Source of the DNA: Zymoseptoria tritici IPO323
Lineage: Eukaryota; Ascomycota; Dothideomycetes; Mycosphaerellales; Mycosphaerellaceae
Direction: 5' to 3'
DNA: 64,000 nucleotides
NCBI RefSeq assembly: GCF_000219625.1
Contig: NC_018216.1
Coordinates: 992,001 to 1,056,000, forward strand
Positions within the stretch are counted from its first letter, which is position 1; each line of letters opens with the position of its first letter. Shown piece by piece: positions 47,193 to 58,782 of this stretch. The translations under genes were made by a program, and so were the position numbers. Below the pieces are notes generated by a model. The model saw only the letters and a program-made list of their open reading frames with translations. It did no database searches and was not told where the DNA came from.

Positions 47193-47695
47193 TTTGGTAA
47201 CCGACGCAGGGCAACAGAGAGCGATTACCTTAGGGTATCGCAGCGGTAGTAGTAGTGCGCAATCTTTTACGCACTTCTGCGCAACGATTTCCTTCCTTCT
47301 GCGCGGCGGCGACGAGTCTCGAAAACAGCGATACCGACCGATACCGACAACAGCGCGACACCGACACCGACAACAATCGACACCGACCGATACCTCTTAC
47401 CTTTGCACGTACGCCTACCTCGATAATTTCAAGTCTATCGCCAAGTCTACCGATACGAGTCTACACAAAGAGCGGAATACAGCACACCGAGCGCATGTTC
47501 ACACGTAGCATGGCTCGCAACAGTTTGAGCGCATGTTCACTCGCAGCATAGCTCCCCAAGTACAAGACAGAAACATACCGGATCTTACAATTACATGGAC
47601 AACGCAGTTAGCACTGAAAATCGAGCGTGGGCATGCTAAAAACCCCGAGAAACTAGCCCTTGTCGACGACACCCTTGCATCGCAATCTCGCATCG

Positions 47696-48205
47696 CACTA
47701 CCTGTCGCATTTGGCCACCTGTCGCATCTGGCCACCTGTCGCAGCATCTGGCCACTTGCAGCATCTGGCCACCTGTTATCCTCGTCGCACATACGCATTT
47801 CCCTTTGCTAGACCAAGGGTCTGGAAAACCACGCACACACGCATTTCGCACGCACATACGCATTTCCCTTTGCCAGACCAAGGGTCTGGAAAACACGCAT
47901 ATACGCATTTCCCTTAGCCACACTACAAAACTTCAGGGTATTCTCTGCGCTCTAATTGGCCGGCTGTTTGACACCGGATTCTGCACTTTTAGCTTCTGTG
48001 CGAGTCGTTTGCAGAAGTCTCAGATCTGCGCCGTCGTGCCTACGCCTACTTCTGCACTGGATTTTGGACGCCCTACCGCTGCACTATTCTACCGGTGCAC
48101 CGACCGCTACACCAAATGCCCGCACACCGAGTTCGAGTTCGATATCGATACCGCACGAGTTCGAGTTCGATATCGATACCGTACGAGTTCGAGTTCGATT
48201 CTACG
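47696..48205. repeat. Internal tandem repeats of element C
   Basis: Three separate arrays are present. A 17-20 bp unit (CTGTCGCATCTGGCCAC) occurs about four times at 47,696-47,776. A unit of about 60-70 bp with ACGCATTTCCCTTTG and GACCAAGGGTCTGG occurs two to three times at 47,795-47,915. A 28-29 bp unit with CGAGTTCGAGTTCGAT occurs two and a half times at 48,127-48,205. Confidence 0.8.
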
Positions 48206-48281
48206 CATTACGCCGCCGCGCTACCGACTTGCCCTTCGACTATTTGGCGTCTACGGAGTAGACACCTAAGCGGGGGAGGGA

Positions 48282-48484
48282 TGTAGCGGGGAAACATGCA
48301 CCTACGGCTATACCTCGGGAACCGACAATATAGATAGCGGCGTCCTTTCCTCATCCTTCTTCTTCCTTAGTTAGACAACCTTTGCAGCCTCTACTTCTAC
48401 GTATATCCGGTATATACACACTCGTTGCGCACTACTACTACTCGCACAAGGCGCGACAGGAACACAAGATGTTCCCCGCCGATA
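48282..48484 (+). repeat. 3' LTR of element C
   Basis: 203 bp, differing from the 5' LTR at very few positions by eye (for example TTTGCAGCC against TTTGTAGCC). Confidence 0.93.
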
Positions 48485-48780
48485 GTAGAAAATAGGGCTA
48501 GAAGGGAACTAAACGCTACGTTAGCACTATATAGGCTACAAATGCCCCTTAGGGGGGCACTTTTAGACCTGTTTAGCTATCGGATAGGGTTAAGTCACAC
48601 TTACTAAGTCTGCACAAGGTTGTTAAAGAAGAGAAGAACTCGAGGGATCCGAGCCTAGGTTTTAAAGCTGTAGTAGACCCCGATTAAGGCCTTAGGCTAT
48701 TAAACTTGGCAAACACCAAAAAGAATTTACTCGAGGTAAAACCGTTTAGAGCGCGACGCTCTACGTAAGGAGGGGGGCTA

Positions 48781-48995
48781 TATTACATCTGCCTCCGCCG
48801 AATACCGACAATCGGCATCTAATCCCCTGCCTTAGCAGCATATGCACCCCTACTAGGGCCTTTTAAGCTCGTTTAAGCCAGATTGCGCCTGTAGTATAAG
48901 GATACGTAGAATCTCCTCCTTCCGAGAGAGTATCGAATCGAGTCTGCTCTGAAGTGATTCATACTGCTACTCTATTCTTAACTGCACCTTTTACA
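48781..48995 (+). repeat. 3' LTR of Gypsy B
   Basis: 215 bp, matching the 5' LTR except for RIP-type differences (it starts TATTAC where the 5' LTR has TGTCAC). Confidence 0.95.
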
Positions 48996-50909
48996 GTTAA
49001 AATCCAGATTAGGGATTGTAGCATCGACGAGAAGGGCCGCTTAAGGCATCGCGGCAGGTTGTAGGTTCCTAGAGCAGCGGTTGCGTCGGAGGCCAAATAC
49101 AAGTCGGCGGACACTAAGATTCTACAAAACGATAAACTCCGTACTAAGATTATTTAGTCCGTATATAACTCCCTAGTATATAGCTACCCCGGGCAGGACT
49201 CTACGGCCTTTATACTAGGGAGAAACTTCTACTAGCCCCTATAATTACGTTATATTAGGAGGTTTTTAAGAAACTACGATTACTGCGGAAGGAATAAGGT
49301 GTAGAGAGAGTACAAATACGGACTCCTACGCCCTCTGCCGGTTCCCGATTGCTTCTTCTAGGAGATCTCTATAGATTTTATAACTAACCTCCCTAAGTCT
49401 AAGGGGAACCGTTACCTATAGGTTATTAAGGACTGTTTAAGCAAGTCCGTCGTTTTAGAGGCGATACCTAGTATAAAAGCGGAGGAGTGCGCTAAGAGAT
49501 TCCTAGACTACTAGGTAAGATATTATAGGCTGCTAAGCGCGATTACGAGCGATAAGGGGACGAACTAGACAAGTATATTCTAGAAAACACTCTGCCGGTT
49601 AGTCGGAGTATAGTAGCAACTAAGCTTAGCTTACTACCCTTAAACCGACGGAGGCCTAAAGAGACTAAACTAGGACGTCTAAGCCTATCTAAGGAACTAT
49701 ATTAATTACGAGTAGTCCGACTAGAAACGCTAGCTCTCTACGGCCTAATTAGCGCTAAACGCCTGTTACTATTCGGGGTTAGGAATAAGCCCCTTCTTCG
49801 TAGTTTACGGATACGAAGCCCCGTCTCCCGTGCCCTTAGAACCGGACAACGAGGAGCCCTCTACGCTAGCCGTAGCCTAGAGAGCCTCGAAATTCGTCGA
49901 GAAAATAAAGGGAATTATAGACCTATGCTAGGCAAGTATAGCGGACGCTACCTAAAAGTAGGAGGAGGCCGCTAACAGGAAGCGCACTATAGCGCTAATA
50001 TACTAGAAGGGCGACAAGGTATAGCTAGATTTAAGGAATTATCGCATTAATTGCCTTAAGGAAAGCCTAGACTATAAGAATACGAAGTATATAGTTAATA
50101 AGGTCTTATTGCCGGTTTCTATCCGTTTAGCTAGGATCCCTAGTAATATTTATCTAGTCTTCTATTTAGATCTACTAAGACTAGCGAGCGACGACCCTTT
50201 CCTAGGCTAGGTCTCTAACGATTACTAGCCGGATCTAGTATTAATTAAGTCGTACGAGGAATAGGATATAGAAGAACTATTATATACAAGGATAGTACTA
50301 AAGAATAAAGGAGGGGGAAGGGAGGTCCTAGTTAAATAGACCGGCTACTACGATCTAACGTAGGAGCCCTTAGATAACCTAGCGGACACTGTCGCTATAA
50401 ATAACTTCGAGCAAAAATTTAGAAATGCTAAAGTTAATAATAGGCTAAAAGAGAAGTATATTAAGAAGAGGAAAAAGAGAGCGGTTACCGAGAAGAAGTA
50501 ACTAGACGTATAAGGAGAATAAGAGGTTACGTAAGAATTTTTATTTTATAAATTGCTTTTTAGAGTAGTAATTGTATTACTATATTCTATACTAGGAACC
50601 GACTAAGAATAAGCAGAAGTAGCTATCTATAAGGAGCGACGCTTACCTAATACGAGAGTAGTAGGAACGCTACTAGGACTAATAAGTAGTTAGCAGGTTA
50701 TACCGAATAGAGACCGGCGAAGTACTTACGTTTGTCCTTACTACGCGACAACCTCCTCTATAGAACAAGTAATCTCTAAGGCTACCGGACTATTTCGAGC
50801 AGTTAGCAGGGCTTTTCGATTAGAGATAATAAGAGAACCTACGCAGAGAGCAAACCTACTACCTATAGTAGCTTTAGGGCTTTCTAAGCCTTAAGAGCAG
50901 CACCTAAAC

Positions 50910-51079
50910 TGTCACAGGTGAACAATGTATACACGAGAGTTCAGAGTCTATATTAGATACAGCAAGTTCGATAAGGAAGCAGCCTAGAACCTCGCGGTAA
51001 GCGTAGAAAAGGATGTAGGCTACTAAGACAAAGCACAGGGTTACGCTACGTGTTATAGAAAGGGCGCTAGTCCCTTATA
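50910..51079 (-). repeat. 3' LTR of Gypsy A3
   Basis: 170 bp; more RIPed than its partner (ends CTTATA). Confidence 0.95.
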
Positions 51080-51394
51080 ATACCCCCCTCCTCTTAGTGC
51101 GCGGAAAAGTCGTCGGTAACTAATATAAAAACAGCGGACTATTTACCCTCCTCCTTTAGACCTACTATAATCGTCTAATTAGCTAAAATTTACTACTATT
51201 GTCCGCTCTTTTCTTAGTATTGTCGTAAGTCCGGGCGAAAACTATCGGATCCCGATATAATAAGCCTACTATACTTTACTCTATCTCTTTACTTTTCTAG
51301 TATTGTCGAGAAAGTAATAATACATAGAAAACATGCCCTTAGAGCCTAGGGCTACGTATAAATACCTTACCCCCCCCTCTTTTCTACTGCTATT

Positions 51395-51458
51395 ATTACT
51401 AAATCGTTAAGGTAAGTTTTTAACCTAAAGGTTAAGGGTTCGAGTCCTTCGCTTTTAT
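51395..51458 (+). ncRNA. tRNA-like module in Gypsy A3
   Basis: Same layout as at 4,730. The T-arm GGGTTCGAGTCC is intact and the module ends 38 nt before the antisense ATG at 51,496. Confidence 0.5.
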
Positions 51459-51495
51459 CTAGGACCCTAGTGCTTTTCTAACGGAGTTATAGATA

Positions 51496-52338
51496 ATGTC
51501 TATTTTCGGCAATAATAACAATCCTCCGAATAACAACCCGGGTCCCGGCCTTACCTTCCTACTAGCTGCTAACAACCCGCCGGCGCCTACCCCCGCTCCT
51601 CCTCTAGCGGCTCCCGCTTAGAACTAGCCGCGTACTATTATTTATTACGAGCTATACGCTAAGAGCAGAATCGACTACGTCCTACCGGTAGTATAAAATG
51701 TATCCTGCCTATTTTCCGCCGGACCCTACTAATAAACTTAGATAGGCCGATCTCGCGCGTATAGGAGCTATTACTCTAAGCGCAAGAACTACGCTAAACT
51801 ATAAGTTATAACCGGGCTCCGCTCGAAAGTCGCTACTAACTACCTAGTCCTTAATTCGCTTATATTGCCTACACCCTTTAGACCTACGTAGGAACTTAGT
51901 AGGTAGCGTAAGTATCGCCGGCCTCTGCTCGAAAACTGTCGGCTAATTAGACTATAGTAATAAGGCTTATAATAGTTTAGGTACTACTCTTAAGGCTTAG
52001 AAGGCCCTAAAGCTATTATAGGTAGTAGGTTTGCTCTCTACGTAGGTTCTCTTCTTATCTCCGATCGAAAAGCCCTACTAACTGCTCGAAATAGTCCGGT
52101 AGTCTTAGAGATTACTTATTCTATAAAGGAGGTTATCGCGTAGTAAGGATAAACGTAAGTACTTTGCTAGTCTCCGTTTAGTATAACCCGCTAACCGTTT
52201 ATTAGTCCTAATAGCATTCCTACTACTCTCGTATTAGGTAGGCGTTGCTCCTTATAGATAGCTACTTCTACTTGTTCTTAGTCGGTTCCTAGTATAGAAT
52301 ATAGTAATACGATTACTACTCTAAAAAGCAATTTATAA
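51496..52338 (+). pseudogene. Antisense accessory frame of Gypsy A3, best-preserved copy
   Basis: ATG 51,496 to TAA 52,336-52,338, 281 codons, interrupted only by TAG/TAA. N-terminus MSIFGNNNNPPNNNPGPG, then a hydrophobic LTFLLAANN and a Pro/Ala stretch. The middle is Arg/Tyr rich. The equivalent frame in A2 runs on the minus strand from 58,191 to 57,713 and, across A3, from 50,909 to 50,546. Function unknown. Confidence 0.6.
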
Positions 52339-52382
52339 AATAAAAATTCTTACGTAACCTCTTATTCTCCTTATACGTCTAG

Positions 52383-55300
52383 TTACTTCTTCTCGGTAAC
52401 CGCTCTCTTTTTCCTCTTCTTAATATACTTCTCTTTTAGCCTATTATTAACTTTAGTATTTCTAAATTTTTGCTCGAAGTTATTTATAGCGACGGTGTCC
52501 GCTAGGTTATCTAAGGGCTCCTACGTTAGATCGTAGTAGCCGGTCTATTTAACTAGGACCTCCCTTCCCCCTCCTCTATTCTTTAGTACTATCTTCGTAT
52601 ATAATAGTTCTTCTATATCCTATTCCTCGTACGACTTAATTAATACTAGATCCGGCTAGTAATCGTTAGAGACCTAGCCTAGGAAAGGGTCGTCGCTTAC
52701 TAGTCTTAATAGATCTAAATAGAAGACTAGATAAATATTACTAGGGATCCTAGCTAAACGGATAGAAACCGGTAATAAGACCTTATTAACTATATACTTC
52801 GCATTCTTATAGTCTAGGCTTTCCTTAGGGCGATTAGTACGATAATTCCTTAAATTTAGCTATACCTTATCGCCCTTCTAGTATATTAGCGCCGCGGTGC
52901 GCTTCCTGTTAGCGGCCTCCTCCTACTTTTAGGTAGTATCTACTATACTTGCCTAGTATAGGTCTATAATTCCCTTTATTTTCTCTACGAACTTTAAGGC
53001 TCTCTAGGCTATAGCTAGCGTAGAGGGCTCCTCGTTGTCCGGTTCTAAGGGCACGGGAGACGGGGCTTTGTATCTATAAACTACGAAGAAGGGGCTTATT
53101 CCTAACCCCGAATAGTAATAGGCGTTTAGCGCTAATTAGGCTATAGAGAGCTAGCGTTTCTAGTCGGACTACTTGTAATTAATATAGTTCCTTAGATAGG
53201 CTTAGACGTCCTAGTTTAGTCTCTCTAGGCCTCCGTCGGTTTAAAGGTAGTAAGCTAAGCTTAGTTACTACTATACTTTAACTAACCGGCAGAGTATTTT
53301 CTAAAATGTACTTGTCTAGTTCGTCCTCCTATCGCTCGTAATCGCGCTCGGCAGCCTATAATATCTTACCTAGTAGTCTAGGAATCTCTCGGCGCACTCC
53401 TCCGCTTTTATACTAGGCATCGCCTCTAAAACGATAGACTTGCTTAAACAGTCCTTAATAACCTATAGGTAACAGTTCCCCTTAGACTTAGGGAGGTTAG
53501 TTATAAAATCTATAGAGATCTCCTAGAAGAAGCGATCGGGAACTAGCAGAGGGCGTAGAAGTCTGTGTTTGTGCTCTCTCTATACCTTATTCCTTCTATA
53601 GTAATCGTAGTTTCTTAAAAACCTCCTAATATAACGTAATTATAGGGGCTAGTAGAAGTTTCTCCCTAGTATAAAGGCCGTAGAGTCCCGCCCGGGGTAG
53701 CCGTATACCGGGGAGTTATGTACGAACTAAATAATCTTAGTACGGAGTTTATCGTTTTGTAGAATCTTAGTATCCGCTAACTTGTATTCGGCCTCCGACG
53801 CAACTACTGCTCTAGGAACCTACAACCTACTGCGATGCCTTAAGCGGCCCTTCTTGTCGATGCTACAATCCCTAATCTAGATTTTAACCTTTAGATCTAG
53901 TAGAATAGCCCGGGATCCGTCCTTAACTGCGCGGATTACTATCTTATACTAGGTGTCCTTTTTTAAAGTCGGACCCTATAGTTTATTTAACTCGCTATCC
54001 TAAAAGGGTCCCGCTATAGCCGCGTCCTTACTATCGGAATTCGGCTCTAAAGCTATTAGCTATATTAGTATAGCTTATAGGTAGCAGAGTTAGATAGACG
54101 TAGCCGACAGGTTATTAGCTACTACCTTCCTTTCCCCTCCGGCCGCCGGCTAATTTAGGGCTAGATTAGGTTCTAGGAACCTCCTAAACCGTAATATCTT
54201 ATTGTCCTTGCCTAGAGTATCCTACTCCCTATAAGAAAGTGCGTCCGGTATAATTACTTCGGTCCCTAGTTAGTATACAAGTTTAAACTAGAACAAAGTA
54301 ATAGTCTTAAACTATCGAATCTACCTCTTACTTAGCTACCTCTTCGTTATAAAGTACTCTAGGTTCTTATAGTCCGTCTAAATAGTAAAGGGACTACACG
54401 TCTTTAGCTTAGGTGCCTAGAATTTTAGGTAGGATACTACTACTAATATTTCCTTATTATAAATGTTATAGTTAATCTCGGCCTTATTAAGCTTCTATAA
54501 AAAGAAGCCTACTAGCTTTAGGATACTATTCGCTTCCTATAGGAGCGCGCCTCTAATTGCGAACCCGCTATAATCCGTCTCTAGGAACGTAGGAAGCCCC
54601 GGGTCGTAGTATATAAGCACTAGAGCCCTATAATACTTCCCCTTTAACTTCTCGAATACTTCCTCCTTAAGCTCTCCTTAGGAGAACGGCGTTCCCTTCC
54701 CGGTAAGCGCGGTTAAAGGAGCGGCGATCTTAGAGTAGTTAGGGATAAATATCCTATAGTAGTTAGTAAAACCTAGGAACCTTCGAACCTCCTTCTATGT
54801 TTATAGTGCCTTCTAGTCTTCTACTACTTAAGTCTTCTTAGGGTCGGGTCCTACGCCTTTTCCGTCGGCATAAATAATAAACCCTAGGTACTTAACAGTC
54901 TTCTATGCAAAAGCGCACTTCCCTAGGTCTAGGTATAGGCCCCTATCCTAAAGGGCCCGGAGGACTATACGAACCTTCTAGTAGTAATCCTCGAGCGTAC
55001 TATTAGAGTAGATAATTATATTATTACTATATGCTAATGCAAAGTCGTTTAGATATTCCCGCAACAAATTATTAATAAACCGCTAGAAAGTCGCTAGTGC
55101 CTTAGATAGACTGAACAGGTATACTAACTACTTAAACAGACTAAATCTAGTACGGAAGGCTGTTTTGTACTCTTCGCCGGCTGCTATACGAATGTAATAG
55201 AAGGCGGCTATAACGTTAACCTTTATAAGCTATTATAAGCCCGTAAGGTTCCTTAAGGTCTCCGGAACTAATAGGAGTAGGTACCTGTTATACTTCGTTA

Positions 55301-57499
55301 GGGCGTTTAGCGCTCGATAGTTATAGTAAAAACGTAGTCCCCCTCCTAGTTTACAAGCAAAAAGCACCGGTGCTATAGCCTCCGAGGAACTTAGCTGGAT
55401 ATATCCCTTTTTTAGTAGGGCATCGATAACTTTTCTTAGGACTAGGAGTTCGTCCTTAGATATGCTATATAAGAGGCCCTAAGGTAAGCGGGGCAGTAAA
55501 CTATCGGAATTCAGCCGGAGAGTAATCTTATAGTCTAGATCCCCTCTATAAGGAGCAAGCTTATCGGCCTCCCGCGTCCTAAATAGCGGCAGCATATCGT
55601 AAAGCTCTAGGGGGAGCCTACTCTTAAGCTACTTGTCCGTTAAGGGCTCCTTTACTTCTAAGGATTTCTAGATATCCTAAACCGTCGCTATAGCAAGGGT
55701 TATAAGCCTCTTAGCATCCTAAAGGGTCTTCTTAACGTCCTCGACTAAAGCTGTAGTAGCTGCTATAAAGCTGCCGGAGTCCTTAATCTCCTTATAGTTC
55801 CTCCCTTCTTCTACCTATTTGTTAGCGACACTATAGTAGAACCGGTGTTCCTCTAGTGTAGTCCGGATCTTATTATGCGCCTTCTAGGGGTTCCCGAGGA
55901 TTAGAGGGAAGGCTAAGTTAAGCACGACGTAAGTATATACTAACTAGGTATATCCGCTTACTCCTATCCGGAATGCGACGACTCCCTTAATCTACGAGTT
56001 ATGTATAGACGTAGTAGCGCCTATAACGCCTCTCTTCTTATCGCTAACTAAGCTAAGCCCGAGGCCTTTAGCTAGGTCTCCGTTAATAGTAGCGTAGTAT
56101 TAATATCCTTCGTCGATTAGGGCGAAGATCCCGAAGGTTTCTTCTAGGACTACGTCGCTATAGATTAGGGTACTGTTTATCTTACTCTTAAACACTTCCT
56201 AGCCTACTATTATTACTATAGCTATACCGTCTCCTACCCTAGCACTTCGGGAAGGAGTTAGTCTTTTCCTGTCTCTACGGAATCCGACTCCTCTTTATCG
56301 TCCTCTAGAACCGGTCCCGCGCGGACCGCGTTTATTCTAGTAGGTAGCGTTACTACGGTGTAGGGATATTCGCGTATGCGGTATCTGTCTACTCTATAGC
56401 GGAAGTAGAGTCTCTTCTATCGGTGTCGCTCTCTTTCTACGTCGTTAACCTACTTTACTCTCTACTTCCTTCTAGCGTAACTATTCCGACTTCCTTAGCT
56501 TCTTAAGCAATTCCTACTCGTCTAGGCCGGGGTTATAATAGTATCTTTATTAGCGTCTACTCGTACTCTCGAGGTGCTCCTACCCTAAGGGCGCGCGGTT
56601 ACTAGTATAAAAGAAATAGTATCCTTATTCTTCTCTTTCTACTTTTTGTTAGCAGCCTTAAACTAGTTAGTAGCCTCTAGATTAGTTATTACCTACTCGA
56701 CCTCCTCCGCATAATCGTTATAGTCCTTAATATTTGCGATAGAGGTAGTATATATCTTTATAGGGTTCGAAAAGGTGTATTTTAGGTATCTAATCTAGAC
56801 CTCGTCTTTCTAGCTCGCTCCGCCGGTACTAAGTAGGAGATCGTCGAATCTTAGCTAGTAGTCGTACTATAGCTAACTAAGTTTATACTAGAGGTTTGTA
56901 AGCTCTTCTAGTATGTTTAAGGCCTCTTTACTATCGCCGAAGACCTCTTCGAGTCGCGTAAAGAAAGCCTTAGGGTCCCGCGCTTTATTTGCTCCTCCTA
57001 ACTCCTAGAAATAATATATACGAGATCTCTCCTTATAAGGGAGGGTATTGTAGATAGCGTCCTAGTAGTATAGGTCGGGGAGCGTTAGTTTAAGGCCGGC
57101 ACGTACTCGAAAGGCGCTTCTTAGCTATAGTAGATAGTCTTAGAAAGTGCTCGACTTCCTATCCTAGGCTACCGGCTTCTAACCTTTAGGGCCCGAGGGT
57201 TTTAAGTTGTCGCCCGCGGCCGTTCGACCGGAGATCGCCTAGGTTAGTGCTCGAATTAGGTTATTTATAGAAGGGGCCGCTAGATCTACTAGGGCTCCTC
57301 TAGTCTCGGCTGCTAGCTACGGTACATTCTGCTCGGCTTCCGCCCGATTAATAGCGTTCTACTAATATTCTAGCTCTACCTATATTATATTTTAATATGC
57401 ATATAGTTGCTAGAGGAACGTTTGTAGATCGGGTGCACTCGGCTCCTCCGGATTAACGTTACCGGATCCCGAAGGATTTACGCCGTTATCCGTTATATC
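52383..57499 (-). pseudogene. gag-pol relic of Gypsy A3
   Basis: Same domain order as A1 and A2 on the minus strand: gag, protease, reverse transcriptase (YSNN near 55,030), RNase H, integrase, chromodomain (about 52,460-52,640). TAG/TAA stops throughout. Confidence 0.85.
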
Positions 57500-57537
57500 G
57501 TTTATAGTAGGAGTTGTATCGAGTAGATCGAACTTAA

Positions 57538-57707
57538 TGTTATAGGTAAACAATATATACACGAGAGTTTAGAGTCTATATTAGATACAGCAAGTTCGAT
57601 AAGGAAGCAGCCTAGAACCTCGCGGTAAGCGCAGAAAAGGATATAGGCTACTAAGACAAAGCACGGGGTTGCGCCACGTGTCATAGAAAGGGCGCCAGTC
57701 CCTCACA
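57538..57707 (-). repeat. 5' LTR of Gypsy A3
   Basis: 170 bp; retains CACGTGTCATAG and CTCACA, so it is less RIPed than the 3' LTR. Confidence 0.95.
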
Positions 57708-58230
57708 TAAACTATTATAAGCCTTATTACTATAGTCTAATTAGCCGACGGTCTTCGAGCGGAGGCCGGCGATACTTACGCTACCTACTAAGTTCCTACG
57801 CGGGTCTAAAGGGCGTAGGCGATATAAGCGAATTAAGGACTAGGCAGTTAGCGGCGACTTTCGAGCGGAGCTAGGTTATAACTTATAGTTTAGCGCAATT
57901 CTTATACTTAGAGTAATAGCTCCTATACGCGCGAGATCGGCCTATCTAAGTTTGTTAGCGGGGTCCGGCGGAAAATAGGCAGGATACATTTTATACTACC
58001 GGTAGGACGTAGTCGATTCCGCTCTTAGCGTATAGCTCGTAATAAATAATAGTACGCGGCTAGTTCTAAGCGGGAGCCGCTAGAGGAGGAGCGGGGGCGG
58101 GCGCCGGCGGGTTGTTAGCGGCTAGTAGGAAGGTAAGGCTAGGACCTAGGTTATTGTTCGGAGGATTGTTATTATTACCGAAAATAGATATTATCTACGA
58201 CTCCGTTAGAAAAGCACTAGGATCCTAGAT

Positions 58231-58295
58231 AAAAGCGAAGGACTCGAACCCTTAACCTTTAGGTTAAAAACTTACCTTAACAATTTAGTAATACT
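58231..58295 (-). ncRNA. tRNA-like module in Gypsy A2
   Basis: Reverse-strand counterpart of the modules at 4,730 and 51,395, with GGACTCGAACCC on the plus strand. It lies just upstream of the A2 antisense frame. Confidence 0.5.
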
Positions 58296-58607
58296 AGTAG
58301 TAGAAAAGAGGGGGGGGCAGGGTATTTATACGTAGCCCTAGGCTTTAAGGGCGTATTTTCTATATATTATTACTTTCTCGAAAATACTAGAAAAGTAAAG
58401 AGATAGAGTAAAGTATAGCGGGCTTATTATATTAGGATCTAATAGTTTTCGCCTAGACATATAATAATATTAGGAAAAGAGCGGACAATAGGAGTAAATT
58501 TTAGCTAATTAGACGATTGTAATAGGTCTAAAGGAGGAGGGTAAATAGTCCGCTACTTTTATATTAGTTACCGACGACTTTTCCGCGTACTAAGAGGAGG
58601 GGGGTAT

Positions 58608-58777
58608 TATAAGGGACTAGCGCCCTTTCTATAATACGTAGCGTAACCCTATGCTTTGTCTTAGTAGCCTACATCCTTTTCTGCGCTTACCGCGAGGTTC
58701 TAGGCTACTTCCTTATCGAACTTGCTATATCTAATATAGACTCTAAACTCTCGTATATATATTGTTTACCCGTAATA
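58608..58777 (+). repeat. 3' LTR of Gypsy A2
   Basis: 170 bp, preceded by the purine tract AGAGGAGGGGGGTAT. It has slightly more RIP changes than the 5' LTR. Confidence 0.95.
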
Positions 58778-58782
58778 TAATA

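Larger units (their letters stand above)
46990..48484 (+). mobile_element. Element C: short non-autonomous LTR retrotransposon, little RIP
   Basis: Two 203-bp LTRs (46,990-47,192 and 48,282-48,484) are almost identical and flanked by GTAG (46,986-46,989 and 48,485-48,488). A putative tRNA primer site TGGTAACCGACGC starts 2 nt inside, and the purine tract GCGGGGGAGGGA precedes the 3' LTR. The 1,089-bp interior has no pol. A frame at about 47,533-47,690 (+) could be a gag remnant. The rest is internal tandem repeats. CpA and TpG are common, unlike the surrounding DNA, so it is young or escaped RIP. Confidence 0.9.
46052..48630 (-). pseudogene. Antisense spliced accessory gene of Gypsy B, broken by element C
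   Basis: On the minus strand a protein-like frame runs from about 48,630 to C, continues without a shift from 46,985 once C and its 4-bp duplication are removed, and ends at TAA 46,052-46,054. Two GTATGT...AG introns (about 46,653-46,702 and 46,471-46,524) join its frames. Visible features are CHNCSNRDC (possible zinc ligands) next to the first intron, an Ala-rich helix, a basic middle and the C-terminus LSRDLKPKE. Remaining stops are TAG/TAA. The start is not defined and no family is recognised. Confidence 0.5.
40573..48995 (+). mobile_element. Gypsy family B chromodomain LTR retrotransposon
   Basis: This 8,423-bp element has 215-bp LTRs and target duplication GTTAA at 40,568-40,572 and 48,996-49,000, inserted between RNase H and integrase of A2. 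The purine tract AAGGAGGGGGG precedes the 3' LTR. It carries gag-pol, then about 3 kb that includes an antisense gene and the inserted element C. Without C it is about 6.9 kb. Confidence 0.95.
36958..50501 (+). pseudogene. gag-pol relic of Gypsy A2 (interrupted by Gypsy B)
   Basis: Gag has a damaged CCHC knuckle (about 38,050-38,095). Protease, reverse transcriptase (about 38,950-39,750; RT active site YSNN near 39,421) and RNase H lie before Gypsy B. Integrase (about 49,030-49,900) and chromodomain (about 50,240-50,420) lie after it. The frame stops at TAA 50,499-50,501, also TAA in A1 and A3. Stops are TAG/TAA throughout. Confidence 0.85.
50910..57707 (-). mobile_element. Gypsy family A, copy A3, inserted in A2
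   Basis: A 6,798-bp element with 170-bp LTRs and target duplication TAAAC at 50,905-50,909 and 57,708-57,712. It lies in the antisense accessory frame of A2, in opposite orientation to A2. Content and order match A1. RIPed throughout. Confidence 0.95.
36749..58777 (+). mobile_element. Gypsy family A, copy A2, split by Gypsy B and Gypsy A3
   Basis: LTRs lie at 36,749-36,918 and 58,608-58,777 (170 bp each), with target duplication TAATA at 36,744-36,748 and 58,778-58,782. The 22,029-bp span minus B with its duplication (8,428) and A3 with its duplication (6,803) is exactly 6,798 bp. The pieces are 36,749-40,572, 49,001-50,909 and 57,713-58,777. It is inserted in the transposase of element M. 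Confidence 0.95.

Noticed and set aside
47194..48286. Several 60-150 codon frames inside element C
   Set aside because: They overlap each other on both strands and arise from tandem repeats; only a short gag-like start is plausible.
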